Assembly: GCF_003860405.1 (NCBI RefSeq)
Contig: NZ_CP034170.1
Span: 3,162,001-3,226,000 of the forward strand
Source of the DNA: Nakamurella antarctica
GTDB taxonomy: Bacteria; Actinomycetota; Actinomycetes; Mycobacteriales; Nakamurellaceae
Length of the DNA stretch: 64,000 bases
Direction: 5' to 3'
Shown: piece by piece, positions 45,278 to 54,651 of the stretch
Numbering within the stretch: position 1 is the stretch's first letter
Layout of the letters: each line of letters opens with the position of its first letter
Program-made: the position numbers and the translations under genes
The notes under the pieces: generated by a model
What the model saw: only the letters and a program-made list of their open reading frames with translations
The model's database searches: none
What the model was told of the DNA's origin: nothing

Positions 45278-46634
45278 CCGACGACATATTGAAGCCGTCG
45301 ATCCGCATGGACGGCATCTGGGTCCGGGTGAACCAGTCCGACCACTCCCGCGACAGTGCGCGCTCGGAGCGGCCCACATCGCCCACTTGGCGCAGCATGT
45401 CCAACGGCGACATGTTGAACCGGAAATTGTTGACGGCTCCGGTGATCTCGCCGTTTTCGATCAGAAAAACGCCATCGCGTGTAAGGCCGGTCAGCAGCAA
45501 AGAAATCGGGTCCACCTCCCGGATATACCACTGGGACGTCACGAGTAAACCGCGCTTGACGCCGGCGACAAGGTCCAGCGTGCTGCGGGTTTCGTCCCCG
45601 CCGGCGAGAATTAGGTTATCGGCCATCGGCGCAAAGGCATCCCCAAACTCGGCAGCCGAAGCTCGGGTGTGCAGCAACCCGGAGATCACGCCGTTGGTGA
45701 TCAGTTCGCCGCGCCCGATAGGCGCGCCATTATCGAAAACGCTTGTCTCATCACTGGAACCGCCAGCAATGACGAACGGGGCGGCTTCAATTCCCTGCAT
45801 CGTAGGTTCACTGAACAACGACAAATGACGGTCGACGAGGCGCTCCCCCATCCGGGTTCCACCTGCGGGCGCAGAAAACGCGGAGCGCCCTTCGTGCGCG
45901 GCGCGGCCACCGGCGCTCCAAGCCAGATAGATCATCATGTCGGCGACAGCCGTTGCGGGCAATACGGTGTCGTACCTGCCCGGCGCTATGTCGATGTGCC
46001 GTTTTGCCCAGCCCAAGCGCATGCCAAGCGACTCCGCCAGCACCCGTACGTCGACGTCGGTGAAGTCTGCGGTGGACAGGCCCGCCCATGACGAGCGTGT
46101 CAGGTCCGCCGACTTCGCGTTCACCTCGACGGTGCCAGTGGGCTGCACCCAGCGCCGACGCACGCCGGTGGAGGTCCCCAGGTACGTGGTGGCCGACTCG
46201 TGACGGGCAAACCCGTAGAGAATCCGGTCGGCAGATTGAGCATCCTCGAAAGCCTGGGCCAGCGACGGGATTAATGCCGAATACACCGAAAAGTCGGTAT
46301 CCACTGCTCCTTCGTCGAAGTCTGCGCAGGCGCCGCCCTCTATGAGAGCTTGCGCATCGCGTGCTGGCCCTGCTGCCTTGGCAGCGGCTTCGGACTGAGC
46401 CACCGCGCCGGCAATGCCTGCTAAGTCGGTGGCGGAAGATTCGACGGTTCCAGCCGCCGCGCCGACGACCGAAACCACGAACCAGCTCAACGAGTTCGAC
46501 ACCCCGCTAGTAGTGACAGTGTTGTTGGCCCAACGAATATTGGCAGTGCTGTTGACCGTTGCGACAACGATGCAGCCATCCGAAATCGAAAACCCCAACG
46601 CTGCTTCGACAATCTGCTGTGCGGTGATCGTCAC
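45261..46634 (-). CDS. tldE: TldE/PmbA-family peptidase subunit
   Basis: 457 residues from a GTG that overlaps the tldD stop by 4 bp (GTGA). It has the TldD/PmbA fold but no HExxxH, as expected for the non-metal partner. Typical features are RHESATTYLGTSTGVRRR near 145 and the C-terminal EITGAVNNFRFNMSPLDML near 400. In Escherichia coli TldD and TldE form a heterodimeric protease that trims unfolded peptides such as microcin B17 and CcdA. Role in actinobacteria is unknown. Convergent with the MFS gene. Confidence 0.9.
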   Translation of the reverse strand: MTITAQQIVEAALGFSISDGCIVVATVNSTANIRWANNTVTTSGVSNSLSWFVVSVVGAAAGTVESSATDLAGIAGAVAQSEAAAKAAGPARDAQALIEGGACADFDEGAVDTDFSVYSALIPSLAQAFEDAQSADRILYGFARHESATTYLGTSTGVRRRWVQPTGTVEVNAKSADLTRSSWAGLSTADFTDVDVRVLAESLGMRLGWAKRHIDIAPGRYDTVLPATAVADMMIYLAWSAGGRAAHEGRSAFSAPAGGTRMGERLVDRHLSLFSEPTMQGIEAAPFVIAGGSSDETSVFDNGAPIGRGELITNGVISGLLHTRASAAEFGDAFAPMADNLILAGGDETRSTLDLVAGVKRGLLVTSQWYIREVDPISLLLTGLTRDGVFLIENGEITGAVNNFRFNMSPLDMLRQVGDVGRSERALSREWSDWFTRTQMPSMRIDGFNMSSVSQAQ

Positions 46635-48154
46635 TGCGCTGCCTCACTGACGGTATTCAGAATGTTGACCGAGGTGAATAACGCACTGGGAGTCCCGTGC
46701 GACACCGCCCCCACTTGGCCCGGTTGGGCTTTGCCGCAGTTGAGAGCGCCTGCTAACAGCCATGTTTCCGGCCCACCGACGCTGGCCATCGAACCCCAGA
46801 AGTCAGTAGTTGTCGCCTGGTAGGCCACATCGCGAAGCTGCCCCGCAAGTTGACCAGACTTGATCCTGAAGAAGCGCTGGCCGGTGAACTGGAAGTTATA
46901 ACGCTGCATATCAATTGACCACGACTTGTCCCCCACCACGTAGATCCCGTTTTCGACACCGGAGATCAGGTCTTGGGTGCTACCTCCAGACGGGTCTGGC
47001 GCCAGCGACACGTTGGCCATGCGTTGAATGGGTTGGTGCAGCGGCGAATCTGCAAAGGAGCAGCCGTTGGATCGGGGCAGTCCCAGCTTGCGCGCAAAGA
47101 CCCTGTCCAGCTGATAGCCGGTGAGGATTCCCCCCGAGACGAGATCCCAGCGCTGGCCGGCCACTCCGTCGTCGTCGTAGCCAATGGTCGCAAGCCCGCC
47201 GGGCTCGGTTCGGTCGCCCGTGACATTCATCAACTCTGAGCCGTACTTCAGTGTTCCCAGTTTGTCAGGGGTAGCGAAAGATGTTCCGGCGTAGGCGGCC
47301 TCGTAGCCGATGGCCCTGTCGTACTCGGTGGCGTGCCCCACCGACTCGTGGATGGTGAGCCACAGATTGGTCGGGTCCACGACAAGGTCGTAGCGGCCAG
47401 CAGCCACCGACGGCGCCTTGAGTTTCTCGGCCAAATAGTCCGGTATCAAGGCTATTTCGGCGTCAAAGTCGTATCCACCCGAGGCCTGCCCTCCGACGTA
47501 CTCCCAGCCCCGGCCGACTGGCTGCGCGAGCGACGCCATCGTTTCGAATCCACCGCTCACCGCATCTAGTCCGACCGCGTTGAGGCTGGGCTGCAAGCGA
47601 ATCCGCTGTTGTGTTGTGATGGTGCCGGCCAGATCTGCGTAAAACTTTTGCTCCTTCACCGCCACCAATGACGCGGACGAATGTGCAACCCCAGCCGCCG
47701 CTAACAGCCGCTGCGACCAGTCCACTAACACCGCAACTTTGTCGACATCCGGGACTGCAAAAGGGTCGATCGCGTAGTCACTGACCCAAGTGACGTCGTC
47801 GTAGACCGGCTCGTCGGTTCGTTCCACCCGCTCGGCCACTACCGATTTCAATGCCCTTGCCACGTCCACGGCGGAGCGCGCCACCGCAGCGGCCGCGTCC
47901 TGCGTCAACGTGACCCCCGCGGCAAAACCCCAGGTTCCGTTGAGGATTACCCGCACGGCGTAGCCGACGGTGACCGACTCCGCCGTCGATTGGACTGCGG
48001 CATCAGAAACAGCGATGTTTTGCGAACGGATTTGTTCGAACCGGAAGTCGGCGTGGGAAGCACCCAGCGATTTCGCGGTGGACAGAGCTGCCTCGGCCAA
48101 AGTGCGCATGGGAAGCGCCAAAAACTGTGGGTCTATCGTCCGTTGCGTCTGCAC
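46631..48154 (-). CDS. tldD: TldD-family zinc metalloprotease
   Basis: 507 residues from the GTG at 48154, chosen because family homology begins there (TIDPQFLALPMRTLAEAAL) and AGGGTTGG precedes it; the open frame runs much further through 16-bp repeats. The zinc motif HESVGHATE (H-E-x3-H) is near residue 268. SFADSPLHQPIQRMANVSL near 375 and NGIYVVGDKSWSIDMQRYNF near 415 carry the third-ligand region. It is the catalytic subunit of the TldD/E protease. Usual length for the family. Confidence 0.9.
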   Translation of the reverse strand: MQTQRTIDPQFLALPMRTLAEAALSTAKSLGASHADFRFEQIRSQNIAVSDAAVQSTAESVTVGYAVRVILNGTWGFAAGVTLTQDAAAAVARSAVDVARALKSVVAERVERTDEPVYDDVTWVSDYAIDPFAVPDVDKVAVLVDWSQRLLAAAGVAHSSASLVAVKEQKFYADLAGTITTQQRIRLQPSLNAVGLDAVSGGFETMASLAQPVGRGWEYVGGQASGGYDFDAEIALIPDYLAEKLKAPSVAAGRYDLVVDPTNLWLTIHESVGHATEYDRAIGYEAAYAGTSFATPDKLGTLKYGSELMNVTGDRTEPGGLATIGYDDDGVAGQRWDLVSGGILTGYQLDRVFARKLGLPRSNGCSFADSPLHQPIQRMANVSLAPDPSGGSTQDLISGVENGIYVVGDKSWSIDMQRYNFQFTGQRFFRIKSGQLAGQLRDVAYQATTTDFWGSMASVGGPETWLLAGALNCGKAQPGQVGAVSHGTPSALFTSVNILNTVSEAAQ

Positions 48155-48178
48155 CGAACCAACCCTAGTCACCGCGTC

Positions 48179-48242
48179 GGATCGTCGCCGCGCCGGATCG
48201 TCGCCGCGCCGGATCGCCACCGCGCCGGATCGTCGCCGCGCG
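48179..48242. repeat. Four 16-bp tandem repeats upstream of tldD
   Basis: GGATCGTCGCCGCGCC and close variants, four units, begin 25 bp upstream of the tldD start. A 16-bp unit does not preserve frame, and the repeats lie outside the assigned gene, so they argue for the GTG start at 48154. They also occupy the promoter side of tldD. Confidence 0.85.
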
Positions 48243-48458
48243 GCCCGAGACTGCGGAACCGTCCGTCGCTCCCATAAACCAGGGTCAAATAAGGGCCCGC
48301 TCACCGGTAGTGAGCAACCACCGATACGCAATAGTGGAGAGCAGCGCAGATCAGCGCAGAATGCTTCGGTCCCGGCTGCCATAAGGCACAGTGATCAGTG
48401 GATGCCCTCTCAGTGTCGGTTTCCGCAGTAGTTCCTTTAAGCAATGGAAGGTAACGCA

Positions 48459-49385
48459 ATGATTCAAGCGGTCGGCCTCACCAAGGTCTACGGCAAGACC
48501 GTTGCGGTGGATGATCTCTCATTCACCGTCAACCCCGGAATTGTCACCGGATTCCTCGGCCCCAATGGTGCGGGTAAATCCACCACGATGAGGATGATTC
48601 TCGGACTGGACACCCCCACCCGAGGCAGCGTCTCGATCAACGGTGCACCCTATTCCCAGATTCCGCAGCCCCTGCGGCAGGTGGGCGCGTTGCTGGACGC
48701 CAACTGGATCCACCCCAACCGGAGCGCGAAAGCGCACCTTCGGTGGATGGCAGCTTCCAACGGTATCCCGGTGAGCCGAGTCAACGAGGTACTCGACACG
48801 GTGGGTCTGAGCGCGGTAGCGGACAAGGCCGCCGGAAAGTACTCGCTGGGTATGAAGCAGCGCCTTGGTATAGCCGGAGCGCTCCTCGGCGAGCCGGATA
48901 TCCTTCTTTTCGACGAACCGGTCAATGGTCTCGACCCTGAAGGTATTCACTGGATCCGCAGCTTTCTCAAGCAGCTGGCCGCCAACGGCAAAACAGTGCT
49001 GGTCTCCTCGCACCTTTTGAGCGAGATGGCCCTCACAGCAGATCATTTGCTGGTCATCGGTCGGGGCAAGTTGATTTCCGACAGCAGCACCGGTGACTTC
49101 ATTGCCAACTCGACTACCGCCACTGTGTCCGTGCGCTCGCCACAGTTGGCCCAACTTCGCGTTTTGCTAGCTGGCGCTGGCATGCAGATCGCCGATACGC
49201 AGGACGCGTTGATTGTGACAGCTTCACCGATGGAGCAGATCGGCGACATTGCGGCCGCGAACGGCATCACCCTGCACGAGTTAGCCACCAAGGCAGGCTC
49301 TCTGGAAGATGCGTTCATTAACCTGACCGGCGACTCCGTTGAGTACAACGCCACTTCCGCTCCAGCTGCACCGCAAGGAATCTGA
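48459..49385 (+). CDS. ABC transporter ATPase (export type)
   Basis: 308 residues from the ATG at 48459, with GGAAGG 8 bases upstream; an ATG five codons earlier is less likely. One ABC domain (about 1-215): Walker A GPNGAGKST near 36, signature YSLGMKQRLGIAGAL near 128, Walker B ILLFDEPVNGLDPEG near 148, switch SSHLLSEM near 185. A C-terminal extension (about 220-308) is typical of the BcrA/CcmA-like DrrA class. Operon with the permease 2 bp downstream. Substrate not predictable. Confidence 0.9.
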   Translation: MIQAVGLTKVYGKTVAVDDLSFTVNPGIVTGFLGPNGAGKSTTMRMILGLDTPTRGSVSINGAPYSQIPQPLRQVGALLDANWIHPNRSAKAHLRWMAASNGIPVSRVNEVLDTVGLSAVADKAAGKYSLGMKQRLGIAGALLGEPDILLFDEPVNGLDPEGIHWIRSFLKQLAANGKTVLVSSHLLSEMALTADHLLVIGRGKLISDSSTGDFIANSTTATVSVRSPQLAQLRVLLAGAGMQIADTQDALIVTASPMEQIGDIAAANGITLHELATKAGSLEDAFINLTGDSVEYNATSAPAAPQGI

Positions 49386-49387
49386 CC

Positions 49388-50146
49388 ATGACACTGATCA
49401 ATGTTGAACGCATCAAGCTCTTTTCGACTCGGTCGCCATATTGGTGCCTCGCGCTAGTGGCAGTCTTCGGACTCGGCATCTCCACCCTGCTATCGCTGGT
49501 CGATGGTGGGGCCGGCGCAAGTGTGGCCTTCAGTCAGGCTGGCGTCGGTTTCGAACTCCGCGTGATTCTCGTCATGGCCGCGTTGGCTATGACCACCGAA
49601 TACAGGTTCGGCACTATTCGAAACTCGTTCCTCGCTGTTCCCAAACGCTCTCGCGTGTTGGCAGCAAAATCCATCACCGTCGCGCTCGTGACCTTTGTCG
49701 TTGCTGCAATTACGTCAGTGCTGGCCTACTTCCTGATGGCCGCTATCCACGGCCCCAGGATGGAAGCCGGCGCGATGGAGGTGACGAGCAGCGCCGATTG
49801 GCGTCTGCTCTGGGCGCCAGCGGTTGCCTGTGCGGTGGCCGCCGTGCTTGCCGTTGCCATCGGCACATTGATCCGGCAGTCCGCGGGCGCCATTGCCGCC
49901 CTGCTGATCTGGCCGACCCTGGAATCACTGTTCCCCCTGTTCGGCAACTTTGGGCTCCGCGTCGCGCCGTGGCTACCGTTCAACGCAAGCACCGCCTTCT
50001 ACAGCCAGGGCTTCGGCTCCCAAGGCGGGGGCATCCTCGGCAACTACCCCACACCGAACTGGTGGCAGGGCGGCCTAGTGTTCTTGGGCATCACCATCGT
50101 GTTCTACGCAGCAGCGCTGGTTGTCCTCAAGCGCAGAGATGCCTAG
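49388..50146 (+). CDS. ABC-2 type permease
   Basis: 252 residues with about six hydrophobic helices, the first at about 18-38. MTTEYRFGTIRNSFLAVPKR near 68-87 is the ABC-2 coupling-helix motif. It starts 2 bp after the ATPase stop and should form a homodimeric channel with it. Export of a drug, peptide or lipid is possible; the sequence does not say which. Confidence 0.85.
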   Translation: MTLINVERIKLFSTRSPYWCLALVAVFGLGISTLLSLVDGGAGASVAFSQAGVGFELRVILVMAALAMTTEYRFGTIRNSFLAVPKRSRVLAAKSITVALVTFVVAAITSVLAYFLMAAIHGPRMEAGAMEVTSSADWRLLWAPAVACAVAAVLAVAIGTLIRQSAGAIAALLIWPTLESLFPLFGNFGLRVAPWLPFNASTAFYSQGFGSQGGGILGNYPTPNWWQGGLVFLGITIVFYAAALVVLKRRDA

Positions 50147-50189
50147 TTTTATCTAGGCAGGGTAGGAGCACTCCGAGAGCAGCATTACT

Positions 50190-50232
50190 AGCAGCGGTGG
50201 TTTTCTCGTTGGGGAGGAGAGCCACCGCTGCT
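50190..50232 (+). terminator. Hairpin after the ABC exporter operon
   Basis: AGCAGCGGTGG (50190-50200) pairs perfectly with CCACCGCTGCT (50222-50232). A second small stem, GCCTAG/CTAGGC (50141-50158), overlaps the permease stop. The sequence after the large stem is GTGTGTCTAG, only weakly U-rich, so this is a probable rather than certain terminator. Confidence 0.6.
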
Positions 50233-50299
50233 GTGTGTCTAGTGGCCCCCGGCTTCGCGCGATTGGAACCGACTGGCCCGCCCCCGTAACGTCGCACTC

Positions 50300-51049
50300 A
50301 TGTCAGCACCGGATTCCCAAGACACCCGCATCACGCCGCTTACCGTGCCGGATGACGGAATGCCGCAACACTTTCGGCGCGTCGTCAGCTTCCACCCCCG
50401 CGGCGGCCGGCTGAACCCGGTGCAGCGACGGTCATGGGATACCCACGCAGATGCCTGGTACATCGAAGCGTCGGACGTCGTCGAGGGCGGCTTCAACGCA
50501 CCAGAGCACTTCGGCCGCAACGCACCACTGATCGTCGAGATTGGTTCCGGCATGGGCGAGGCGACTGCAGGGATGGCAGCCAATCGTCCCGATATCAATG
50601 TGCTGGCTATCGAGGTCTACAAACCAGGGGTCGCCCAGACGTTTTACCACCTGGCAAAAGCTGGCGTCGAGAATGTCCGGGTGATGCGAGGCGACGCCGT
50701 GGAGATTCTTGAAGTACTGATCAAAGCCGGTTCCGTCGCAGAAATCTGGCTCTTCTTTCCCGACCCCTGGCCAAAAACCAAGCACCTTAAGCGACGACTG
50801 GTGAACCCGGAGTTCGCAGCCCTCGTCGCCTCCCGCCTCACCACTGACGGCATATTTCGGCTGGGCACGGACTGGGAGCCCTATGCCGAACAGATGATGG
50901 AGGTGATCAGCGCGGAACCGACGCTGACCAATATGCACGATGGCTTTGCGCCTCGTCCGGCGTTTCGACCGCAGACGCGGTTCGAGCGCCGCGGCGTGAC
51001 GGCTGGCCGCGCAATCTTTGACCTGGAGTTCCAGCGCCGAGAACTCTAG
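50300..51049 (+). CDS. trmB: tRNA (guanine-N7-)-methyltransferase
   Basis: 249 residues. The SAM-binding motif IVEIGSGMGEATAGMA is near residue 75, and the family hallmark IWLFFPDPWPKTKHLKRRL is near 150. RLGTDWEPYAEQMMEV near 190 follows. It makes m7G46 in the variable loop of tRNA in the cytosol. The unconserved N-terminus (1-45) is common in actinobacterial TrmB. Monocistronic, between a hairpin and convergent nhaA. Confidence 0.95.
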   Translation: MSAPDSQDTRITPLTVPDDGMPQHFRRVVSFHPRGGRLNPVQRRSWDTHADAWYIEASDVVEGGFNAPEHFGRNAPLIVEIGSGMGEATAGMAANRPDINVLAIEVYKPGVAQTFYHLAKAGVENVRVMRGDAVEILEVLIKAGSVAEIWLFFPDPWPKTKHLKRRLVNPEFAALVASRLTTDGIFRLGTDWEPYAEQMMEVISAEPTLTNMHDGFAPRPAFRPQTRFERRGVTAGRAIFDLEFQRREL

Positions 51050-51078
51050 TCTTCGACGGTCGCGACTCGGGGGAACGT

Positions 51079-52533
51079 CTATTTCTGTTGGTAGACATCC
51101 GGAATGCCATCGTTGTTCTCATCCAGCTGCTCGGCCTCGTACATCTTTTTATAGACCCGGTTGCGGCTTCGCAGCACCACGGTCGCGAGTATCGCCGCGA
51201 CGAACGAACCCACCAGCACCCCGACCTTGGCGTGGTCGTCCGCGAGGCTGCCCGGGCCAAACGCGAGCTCGCCGATCAGCAGCGAAACAGTAAAACCCAC
51301 ACCTGCCAACAACGCTAGCCCGAATACATCGGTCCACGAGAGATCATCGTCCAAATGTGCTTTGGTGAACTTGGATAGCAGGAATGTAGAGGCAAAGATC
51401 CCGATCGTTTTGCCACCGACAAGAGCAAAAATAATGCCCAGAGTCACAGTGTCACCGAGGGAATCACCTAGACCGCTGAAGCCGCCGACGGTGACGCCCG
51501 CAGCGAAGAAAGCAAAGACTGGCACCGCGAACCCTGAAGATATCGGCCGGATGAGGTGCTCGAAGTGCTCTGCTAAACCGGGCCCGGCATCCGGTCCGCC
51601 CCGTGCTTCGCTGCGCATCACCGGCACCGTGGCCGCAAGAAGCACCCCCGCAACAGTGGCGTGCACACCGGATGCGTGCACCAAAGCCCAGGCCGCTGCT
51701 GCTAACGGAAGAAGCAAATACCATGACCTGATTCGTTTTTGGACAAGCACAGCGAATATTCCGACGGGCAGCATCGCCAGCAGAAGCAGCGGAATCGACA
51801 GGGTTTCGGTGTAGAAAACGGCGATGATGGTGATGGCGATGAGATCGTCGACGATCGCCAGGGTCAGTAGGAAAGTCCGCAGACCGGACGGTAGGTGAGT
51901 GCTGATGACGGCGAGAACTGCCAGTGCAAAAGCGATATCGGTAGCGGTCGGAATCGCCCACCCGTGCAGCCCGTCGGAGTTGCCGAGGTTGAACACGATA
52001 AATACCAGCGCTGGCACCGCGGCGCCGCTGATGGCGGCAACGATAGGAATAGCGGCCCGCCGCGGTTCCCGCAGGTCGCCGGCCACAAATTCGCGCTTGA
52101 GCTCCAGCCCCGCGGCAAAGAAGAAAATGGCCAGTAAGCCGTCAGCAGCCCACTGCCCCACTGTCAGGCTCAGCTTCAGGCTCTCCGGTCCAAATTTAAA
52201 GTCACGAATCGTTTCGTATGCCGCCGACCACGGAGAATTGGCCCACACCAACGCGAGAATGGTTGCCAACAAAAGCAAGCCACCGCCGACGGTTTCACTT
52301 CGCAGGATCTGTGCGATCCGCTTCGCTTCGCTCGCGCTGCTGCGAGAAAAAAACTTCGCCTGCAGCGCAGGCAGAAGCGCCGGCAAGCCCTCCGCTTCGT
52401 TCTGCGATTCGGGGGTGTGGACGCTGGGGGTGTTATCGCTGTGGGTGTTATCGCTGTGGGTGTTATCGCTGTGGGTGTTATCGCTGTGGGTGTCGCCGCT
52501 GGAAATATGGCGGGGTGGATCTTGTTGCGTCAT
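51079..52533 (-). CDS. nhaA: Na+/H+ antiporter NhaA
   Basis: 484 residues. After a hydrophilic N-terminal tail (about 1-65) come 11-12 helices. The ion-binding aspartates are in the motif [14 protein letters not shown] near 195-208 and [19 protein letters not shown] near 225-243 (paired Asp). It exchanges sodium for protons at the cytoplasmic membrane. The tail contains SDNTH repeats from a 15-bp tandem array and is not part of the family fold. The C-terminus (about 455-484) is charged and cytoplasmic. Confidence 0.95.
   Translation of the reverse strand: MTQQDPPRHISSGDTHSDNTHSDNTHSDNTHSDNTPSVHTPESQNEAEGLPALLPALQAKFFSRSSASEAKRIAQILRSETVGGGLLLLATILALVWANSPWSAAYETIRDFKFGPESLKLSLTVGQWAADGLLAIFFFAAGLELKREFVAGDLREPRRAAIPIVAAISGAAVPALVFIVFNLGNSDGLHGWAIPTATDIAFALAVLAVISTHLPSGLRTFLLTLAIVDDLIAITIIAVFYTETLSIPLLLLAMLPVGIFAVLVQKRIRSWYLLLPLAAAAWALVHASGVHATVAGVLLAATVPVMRSEARGGPDAGPGLAEHFEHLIRPISSGFAVPVFAFFAAGVTVGGFSGLGDSLGDTVTLGIIFALVGGKTIGIFASTFLLSKFTKAHLDDDLSWTDVFGLALLAGVGFTVSLLIGELAFGPGSLADDHAKVGVLVGSFVAAILATVVLRSRNRVYKKMYEAEQLDENNDGIPDVYQQK
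52414..52503 (-). repeat. 15-bp tandem repeats in the nhaA 5' end
   Basis: Four identical units of GGTGTTATCGCTGTG (52429-52488, plus strand) lie between two diverged units. They encode (DNTHS) repeats near the NhaA N-terminus. Four identical copies suggest recent expansion and possible length variation between strains. Confidence 0.92.
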
Positions 52534-52732
52534 AAGCGTTCCTCTGGGTCGTCAAAACAATTGCCGACCAGACTTCCCGGCTCACCTATACCTACTTTAC
52601 CTGCAACTCACCCTCACGCCGGACGGGATGATGCACCGCACTTGCGGAAAATCGCCGCAGAATCAGCGACCGCGAGTAGCGTGATCGGCTCACACCTGTT
52701 GCATATCGGCCAAAGTCCAGCAGACTGACACC

Positions 52733-53506
52733 ATGTGCGGCAGATACGTATCCACGGCGAGCGACGGCGAATTGTTCTCGATCTACGGGACTTTCGCGCC
52801 CATCGATGACGCCCCCGCCCCGTCTTGGAATGTTGCACCCACAGATTCGGCGCGCGTACTCCTCGAACGATTTGTCACCGTCGAAGGTGCTGGCGCAGTA
52901 GGTGCTGGCCCAGAAGGTGCTGGCGCAGAAACAGTGCGCCAGGTGCGGTCCCTCCGGTGGGGACTGGTGCCATCGTGGTCGAAGGATGCGAAATCCGGCG
53001 CGAGAATGATCAATGCCCGGGTCGAGACGATTCTTGAAAAGCCCGCCTTCCGGCAGGCTGCTCGCAAGCGCCGCGCCATCGTGCCAGCTGCTGGCTACTA
53101 CGAATGGCAAAAATCCGACGACGGCAAGGTCCCATTTTTTCTGCACTCGGCCGACGGGGGCCTCCTTTCCTTCGCCGGCCTGTACGAACTCTGGCCTGAC
53201 CCGAGCAAACCTGCCGACGCGGACGACCGCTGGGTGTGGACATTCACGGTGATCACCAAGCCGGCTACAGACGCACTGGGGTACGTACATGATCGAAGCC
53301 CCGTGATCGTGCCCGGCGACTTGATCGACTCCTGGCTCGACCCGGCCATCGACGGCAAAGACGAAGTCGCTCAATTAATCACAGCAATCCCAGAGCCGCA
53401 CTTGGTCCCCGTCGTAGTGAGTTCGCGAGTGAACTCGGTGCGAAACAACGGGCCGGGCCTCATCGAAGAGGCAGCGCCGGAAGCTGGGCAACAGGAGCTC
53501 TTCTGA
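52733..53506 (+). CDS. SRAP/HMCES-family abasic-site protein
   Basis: 257 residues starting MCGRY, so Cys2 becomes the catalytic N-terminal residue after methionine removal. Other SRAP residues: RMINARVET-like ARMINARVETI near 83, RAIVPAAGYYEW near 110 with the catalytic Glu, and YVHDRSPVIV near 183 with the catalytic His (usual M-P replaced by S-P). The protein crosslinks to abasic sites in single-stranded DNA and protects them. An insert (about 50-67) of three VGAGP-like units comes from 15-bp repeats. Length otherwise normal. Confidence 0.92.
   Translation: MCGRYVSTASDGELFSIYGTFAPIDDAPAPSWNVAPTDSARVLLERFVTVEGAGAVGAGPEGAGAETVRQVRSLRWGLVPSWSKDAKSGARMINARVETILEKPAFRQAARKRRAIVPAAGYYEWQKSDDGKVPFFLHSADGGLLSFAGLYELWPDPSKPADADDRWVWTFTVITKPATDALGYVHDRSPVIVPGDLIDSWLDPAIDGKDEVAQLITAIPEPHLVPVVVSSRVNSVRNNGPGLIEEAAPEAGQQELF
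52886..52930 (+). repeat. Three 15-bp tandem repeats in the SRAP gene
   Basis: GGTGCTGGCGCAGTA, GGTGCTGGCCCAGAA and GGTGCTGGCGCAGAA are consecutive, encoding an Ala/Gly-rich insert in a surface loop. Frame-neutral. Confidence 0.88.
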
Positions 53507-53525
53507 CAACCGACTGCTAGAGCAA

Positions 53526-54518
53526 CTAGCCGTGCGCCACGCACTCTCGGTCGAAACCTGCAGCCGCCAGTACCTTGTCGGTTTCTGCGCTACGACTTAC
53601 TGCCAACACACCCGGGTTAGCAGTCGCGGGTAGATCGATCACGCTCGCACTGCTGCCGACTATTTTCAGCAGGTCGAACAGACTGGTTGACGTGTCGGTC
53701 ACTACCTTTCCCGACAATGTCCATGCCAGTCGCTGCAGCAAGACGGGGTCTGTGCTGCGGTCGTTGATGGATGTCCGGATAGCGGAGAAAAGCTCCCCAG
53801 CCCAGCTAGTTCGCTGCGTGGCTCCATCGGGAACGCCTACCCACACGCCGTTTTCAAGGTGTTCCGGATGACGCGAACGCGCCAGAGCCAGCGCCTGCAG
53901 CCCGGTCAGCGTGATCGATCCGGCAGCGGCAATATCGAGGCCGGTTACGACATCGCGGGTGGGGAAATCGATCTGCACCGTGACGCCCCCCAACAAATCG
54001 ACAAGAGTGATGAAGGCGCTGAAGTCAAAAATGATGAGGTGGTCGGCCGGTATGGAGAGGTCGCAGAGAGCATCCACCAACACCTGTGGCCCTCGAGTGA
54101 GGCTCAGCGCTAACCTTCCGATGCCAGTCGAACCCCAGCGCAGCAACATATCTCGCGGTATTGACAGCATCGAAGTGCCAGCGTCGGTGCGGTGAATCAC
54201 TACCACAATGTCGGCACGCGAGCTCGGCACGTCCGTTGCGCTCCCCACGCCTTCCGCGCTCAGCCCGGGCGGTAACGCCGCCCGGGAATCCGACCCGACA
54301 ATGACCCATGTTTCCCCGGGTGAGCCGCTCGGCATCACGACGTCGACCTTGCTAATCCTGGCCTTGATCAGCATCAGATCAGCAACAAGACCGGTCACAA
54401 AAATGAGAACCACCACCAGGAAGATGTGCGGCCATCGCCGTTGTGGCTTCAATCGGCGGTGCGACGTCCGCCCCTCTTCAGGTGCAAGTGCGGCTTCTGC
54501 GGGTGGCTCCGCACTCAA
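53526..54518 (-). CDS. LCP-family (LytR-CpsA-Psr) protein
   Basis: 330 residues. A basic cytoplasmic tail (about 1-28) and one membrane helix (about 30-50) precede an extracellular LCP domain (about 65-230). Conserved residues for the polyprenyl pyrophosphate site are in VGSDSRA near 73, SRADIVVVIH near 100 and SIPRDMLLRW near 119. LCP proteins attach wall polymers, such as arabinogalactan in Mycobacteriales, to peptidoglycan. The C-terminus (about 250-330) lacks a clear LytR_C domain. Convergent with the SRAP gene, divergent from the carotenoid operon. Confidence 0.88.
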   Translation of the reverse strand: MSAEPPAEAALAPEEGRTSHRRLKPQRRWPHIFLVVVLIFVTGLVADLMLIKARISKVDVVMPSGSPGETWVIVGSDSRAALPPGLSAEGVGSATDVPSSRADIVVVIHRTDAGTSMLSIPRDMLLRWGSTGIGRLALSLTRGPQVLVDALCDLSIPADHLIIFDFSAFITLVDLLGGVTVQIDFPTRDVVTGLDIAAAGSITLTGLQALALARSRHPEHLENGVWVGVPDGATQRTSWAGELFSAIRTSINDRSTDPVLLQRLAWTLSGKVVTDTSTSLFDLLKIVGSSASVIDLPATANPGVLAVSRSAETDKVLAAAGFDRECVAHG

Positions 54519-54651
54519 TTTTTCCTCCCGTCGACATCGTTGACCCTAACCGGCCACGACTCCTGACCGAGGCACTGCCGACGGGTAGCCTTACCGGGAA
54601 GAGCGAAGAGCATCGGCCCGCTCACACACAGCGTCAGCAGAGGGAGTCTTG

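Noticed and set aside
48179-48242. CRISPR-like array
   Set aside because: Units are contiguous with no spacers and no cas gene is present. The same holds for the 13-, 15- and 17-bp arrays.
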